64,000 nucleotides of DNA from NCBI RefSeq assembly GCF_900129245.1, contig NZ_FQUT01000003.1, positions 310,001-374,000 of the forward strand. The letters run 5' to 3'. Source of the DNA: Chryseobacterium arachidis. Lineage in GTDB: Bacteria > Bacteroidota > Bacteroidia > Flavobacteriales > Weeksellaceae. The position numbers and the translations under genes are program-made. Shown in pieces: positions 63,846-64,000 of this stretch (the first letter of the stretch is position 1; each line of letters starts with the position of its first letter). The notes beneath the pieces are model-generated. The model was given only the letters and a program-made list of their open reading frames with translations, had not been told where the DNA came from and searched no databases.

Positions 63846-64000
63846 TTATTGTGAACTTTCTTCTTCTATTTCCACTTCATGTCTCAACTGGGCTTTATAC
63901 AGTGTGGAATAATATCCGTTTTTGTCCAAAAGTTCCAGATGTTTTCCTTCTTCTACAATTTTACCGTGCTCCATGACGATAATTTTATCCGCTTTTTCAA
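63846..64000 (-). CDS. ABC transporter ATP-binding subunit, C-terminal end
   Basis: The last 51 codons of an ABC exporter-type ATPase. The segment EKADKIIVMEHGKIVEEGKHLELLDKNGYYSTLYKAQ is the region after the H-loop of type I exporters, where the phrase IVMEHGKIVEEGxH is almost diagnostic. The tail is acidic (EVEIEEESSQ). The rest lies beyond the window, so the substrate cannot be given. Confidence 0.85.
   Translation of the reverse strand, partial: EKADKIIVMEHGKIVEEGKHLELLDKNGYYSTLYKAQLRHEVEIEEESSQ

Overview
This window is AT-rich chromosomal DNA from a member of the Bacteroidota, most likely a Chryseobacterium-type flavobacterium (Weeksellaceae). The evidence is two SusC/SusD nutrient-uptake pairs, a C-terminal type IX secretion sorting domain, Bacteroidota-type promoters (TTTG, about 20 bases, TAnnTTTG), A-rich start-codon leaders in place of Shine-Dalgarno sites, and the protein families and gene neighbourhoods present. 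The genus is inferred from family resemblance; no 16S rRNA gene is present.

Layout. Bases 1-12800 are all on the minus strand: a DUF4822-type lipoprotein (cut by the window edge), arginyl-tRNA synthetase with a large coiled-coil insertion, a lipocalin-like lipoprotein, and two tandem SusD-SusC pairs whose two promoters share a 17-base identical core. Bases 12900-17240 are housekeeping: RNase HII, YidC and CTP synthase. Bases 17393-23645 hold a compact six-gene lipid-enzyme operon: a CDP-alcohol phosphatidyltransferase, a CdsA-like cytidylyltransferase, a patatin-like protein, an SDR oxidoreductase, a PAP2-dual-specificity-phosphatase fusion and an alpha/beta-hydrolase-methyltransferase fusion. 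It corresponds to the poorly understood ynbABCD set of E. coli with two extra genes, and is the best candidate here for an undescribed pathway. The E. coli comparison is from memory.

Bases 23870-36004 return to ordinary genes: YceI, a membrane protein, RadA, a methyltransferase-VanW-ACP phosphodiesterase chain, PAP2 phosphatase, DUF6702, HupE, M1 aminopeptidase, a secreted protein and GroES/GroEL. Bases 36100-55160 are accessory. They hold an HNH nuclease broken by one in-frame stop, a Kelch protein, a decayed 21-base tandem repeat, an inverted repeat, and then about fifteen small same-strand genes: SMI1/KNR4-like, ankyrin, HEAT-like, HD-hydrolase, phosphoesterase, T4 Rnl2-type RNA ligase, rifampin ADP-ribosyltransferase, DUF2461 and several orphans. 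The array resembles those of immunity or orphan genes, but no toxin, transposase or recombinase is visible.

Bases 55378-64000 hold an M48 peptidase, a DUF2200 remnant, an FMN riboswitch followed by ribB, a T9SS-sorted protein, a beta-barrel protein, a KgtP-like MFS symporter, a small conserved protein, a CPBP protease and the end of an ABC transporter. No tRNA, rRNA, CRISPR or insertion sequence was seen. Strong hairpin terminators separate most units.
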